From Glandiceps talaboti (Eukaryota; Hemichordata; Enteropneusta; Spengelidae), in contig NC_135551.1 in the NCBI RefSeq assembly GCF_964340395.1, positions 18,304,503 to 18,364,502 of the forward strand: a stretch of DNA of 60,000 nt. The letters are read 5' to 3'. Of this stretch, positions 59,890 to 60,000 are shown piece after piece. The first letter of the stretch is position 1; the number at the start of each line of letters is the position of its first letter. Under the pieces are notes generated by a model that saw only the letters and a program-made list of their open reading frames with translations, made no database searches and was not told the origin of the DNA. A program made the position numbers and the translations under genes.

Positions 59890-60000
59890 CCTAGCATGTT
59901 TGTCCAATCAATCAGTCAATCAATCAAATAATCAGCCAATCAATCAATATAGCTACGCCTACCGTGTTTGTCCCATGGAGCCACCGATCAGTCAATAAGC
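59890..60000. repeat. (TCAA)n flanked by a duplicated segment
   Basis: CCACGCCTAGCATGTTTGTCC (about 59885-59905) and CTACGCCTACCGTGTTTGTCC (about 59953-59973) flank (TCAA)n. The region is cut by the window edge. Confidence 0.65.

Larger units (their letters stand above)
57090..60000. other. Presumed intron 1 of second gene / unassigned
   Basis: Contains foldback L (57780-58350). 57100-57770 and 58850-59870 show no recognised feature. The open frames at 58612-58800 and 59217-59423 lack convincing splice sites or homology. 59899-59947 is a (TCAA)n-rich stretch. Confidence 0.55.

Overview
This is a stretch of animal nuclear genome. It has spliced genes with GT-AG introns of 0.3-17 kb, AT-rich non-coding DNA, abundant microsatellites and many short non-autonomous transposons. 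One gene dominates: the orthologue of DOP1 (Dopey; DOP1A/DOP1B of vertebrates), on the + strand. 22 coding exons run from 872 to the stop codon at 48761-48763. They join in one frame to about 2,531 residues. By comparison with vertebrate DOP1 only about 45 N-terminal residues are missing, so the first coding exon lies upstream of base 1. The single DOP1, close to the vertebrate proteins, with tRNA-derived SINE-like and Harbinger-like repeats, suggests a marine invertebrate (deuterostome or lophotrochozoan). I cannot name the species.

Layout. 1-871 is intron upstream of the first visible exon. 872-30495 carries exons 1-20, with introns of about 0.3-4.2 kb. 30496-47303 is one 16.8-kb intron full of minisatellites and foldback elements. 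47304-48763 holds the last two exons. 48764 to about 56.9 kb is 3' UTR/intergenic DNA with an 18-20-copy 52-bp minisatellite and several MITEs. A probable second + strand gene starts at 57047 with a good Kozak ATG, a short signal-peptide-like first coding exon and a consensus donor; I cannot identify it and find no second exon.

The only understood protein, DOP1, is a large peripheral membrane protein of the Golgi and endosomes. It works with MON2 and the P4-ATPase flippases (Neo1/ATP9A) in retrograde traffic, and in mammals also as a kinesin-1 adaptor on Golgi membranes.

The most interesting non-coding observations are: (i) a decayed tandem copy of the start of exon 10, just upstream of the real exon, with a destroyed acceptor and an in-frame stop; (ii) three copies of a 361-381-bp PIF/Harbinger-like MITE with TAA/TTA target duplications; (iii) two loci where the left terminal inverted repeat of a foldback element seems to have been amplified into a tandem array (about 25 x 40 bp and about 5 x 34 bp); (iv) a dispersed repeat carrying an internal 67-bp minisatellite at different copy number in three introns; and (v) several other foldback families. 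I found no evidence of a new protein-coding system.
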